The notes under the pieces are model-generated. The model saw nothing but the letters and a program-made list of their open reading frames with translations. It had not been told where the DNA came from and did no database searches. From contig JBFELL010000071.1 of assembly GCA_041552135.1 (NCBI GenBank), positions 1 through 14,026 of the forward strand: 14,026 nt of DNA, given 5' to 3'. Below, one piece after another: positions 13,903 through 14,026 of the stretch (its first letter is position 1; the number at the start of each line of letters is the position of its first letter). The DNA comes from SZUA-186 sp041552135. GTDB taxonomy: Bacteria; Pseudomonadota; Gammaproteobacteria; UBA9214. The position numbers and the translations under genes were made by a program.

Positions 13903-14026
13903 AGCCGTGCAAAACGTTCGAAATCCCTATTTTTGCAGTCTCGCCGTTAAATTGCGCATTTTTTATCCATGTTTATTATCGTTTGAAAAACAATAAATTA
14001 AAGTTTTTCATTAGTTTCTAATATGC
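13903..14026. other. AT-rich region beside the DnaA boxes (possible unwinding element)
   Basis: Base composition falls sharply compared with the GC-rich genes to the left. Examples are AAATTGCGCATTTTTTATCC and the run GAAAAACAATAAATTAAAG close to the right edge. An inverted repeat TGCAAAA (13908-13914) / TTTTGCA (13931-13937) is present. I see no gene start within it. It could be a DNA unwinding element, or the promoter of a gene to the right of the window. Confidence 0.45.

Overview
This 14.0 kb window is chromosomal DNA of a GC-rich bacterium, most likely a gammaproteobacterium. The best placement evidence is the minus-strand block priA – argS – SPOR/FtsN-type protein. That order is known from Pseudomonas and its relatives, where hslVU usually follows. 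MtgA, a RatA-type START protein and REP-like palindromes also fit. I see no tRNA, rRNA, CRISPR array, transposase, phage gene or obvious defence system.

Layout. Positions 1-297 hold the N-terminal end of a minus-strand sensor histidine kinase that runs off the left edge; its membrane-anchor region looks broken. A minus-strand RatA/Coq10-type lipid-binding protein lies at 668-1102. The stretches 298-667 and 1103-1640 have no convincing gene. From 1641 to 8526 all genes are on the plus strand: a small three-helix membrane protein, mtgA, a DUF427 protein overlapping a CxxC zinc-ribbon membrane protein, a gap with a REP-like palindrome, a SIMPL (DUF541) protein, a DUF3175 protein, a TerC-family membrane protein, an RraA-family protein, an internally deleted CorA/ZntB remnant, a UbiA-family prenyltransferase, and an exported DUF3859-like protein. 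From 13758 back to 8802, on the minus strand, come priA, argS and the SPOR protein.

How the genes relate. Translational coupling is likely for argS/SPOR (TAATG overlap), DUF427/zinc ribbon (14-nt overlap) and the CorA remnant/UbiA (10-nt overlap). The rest are single genes or loose pairs: a cell-wall enzyme (MtgA), a division protein (SPOR), replication restart (PriA), translation (ArgS) and several conserved proteins of unknown function. I found no single new multi-gene system.

The most notable signals are these. (1) A cluster of DnaA boxes beside AT-rich DNA lies upstream of priA at the right edge, and could be an origin or a DnaA-controlled promoter. (2) A mini-ORF joins the first residues of a ZntB/CorA transporter in frame to its last membrane segments. 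(3) A nested set of inverted repeats fills the priA-argS gap. (4) The histidine kinase has a disrupted N-terminus.
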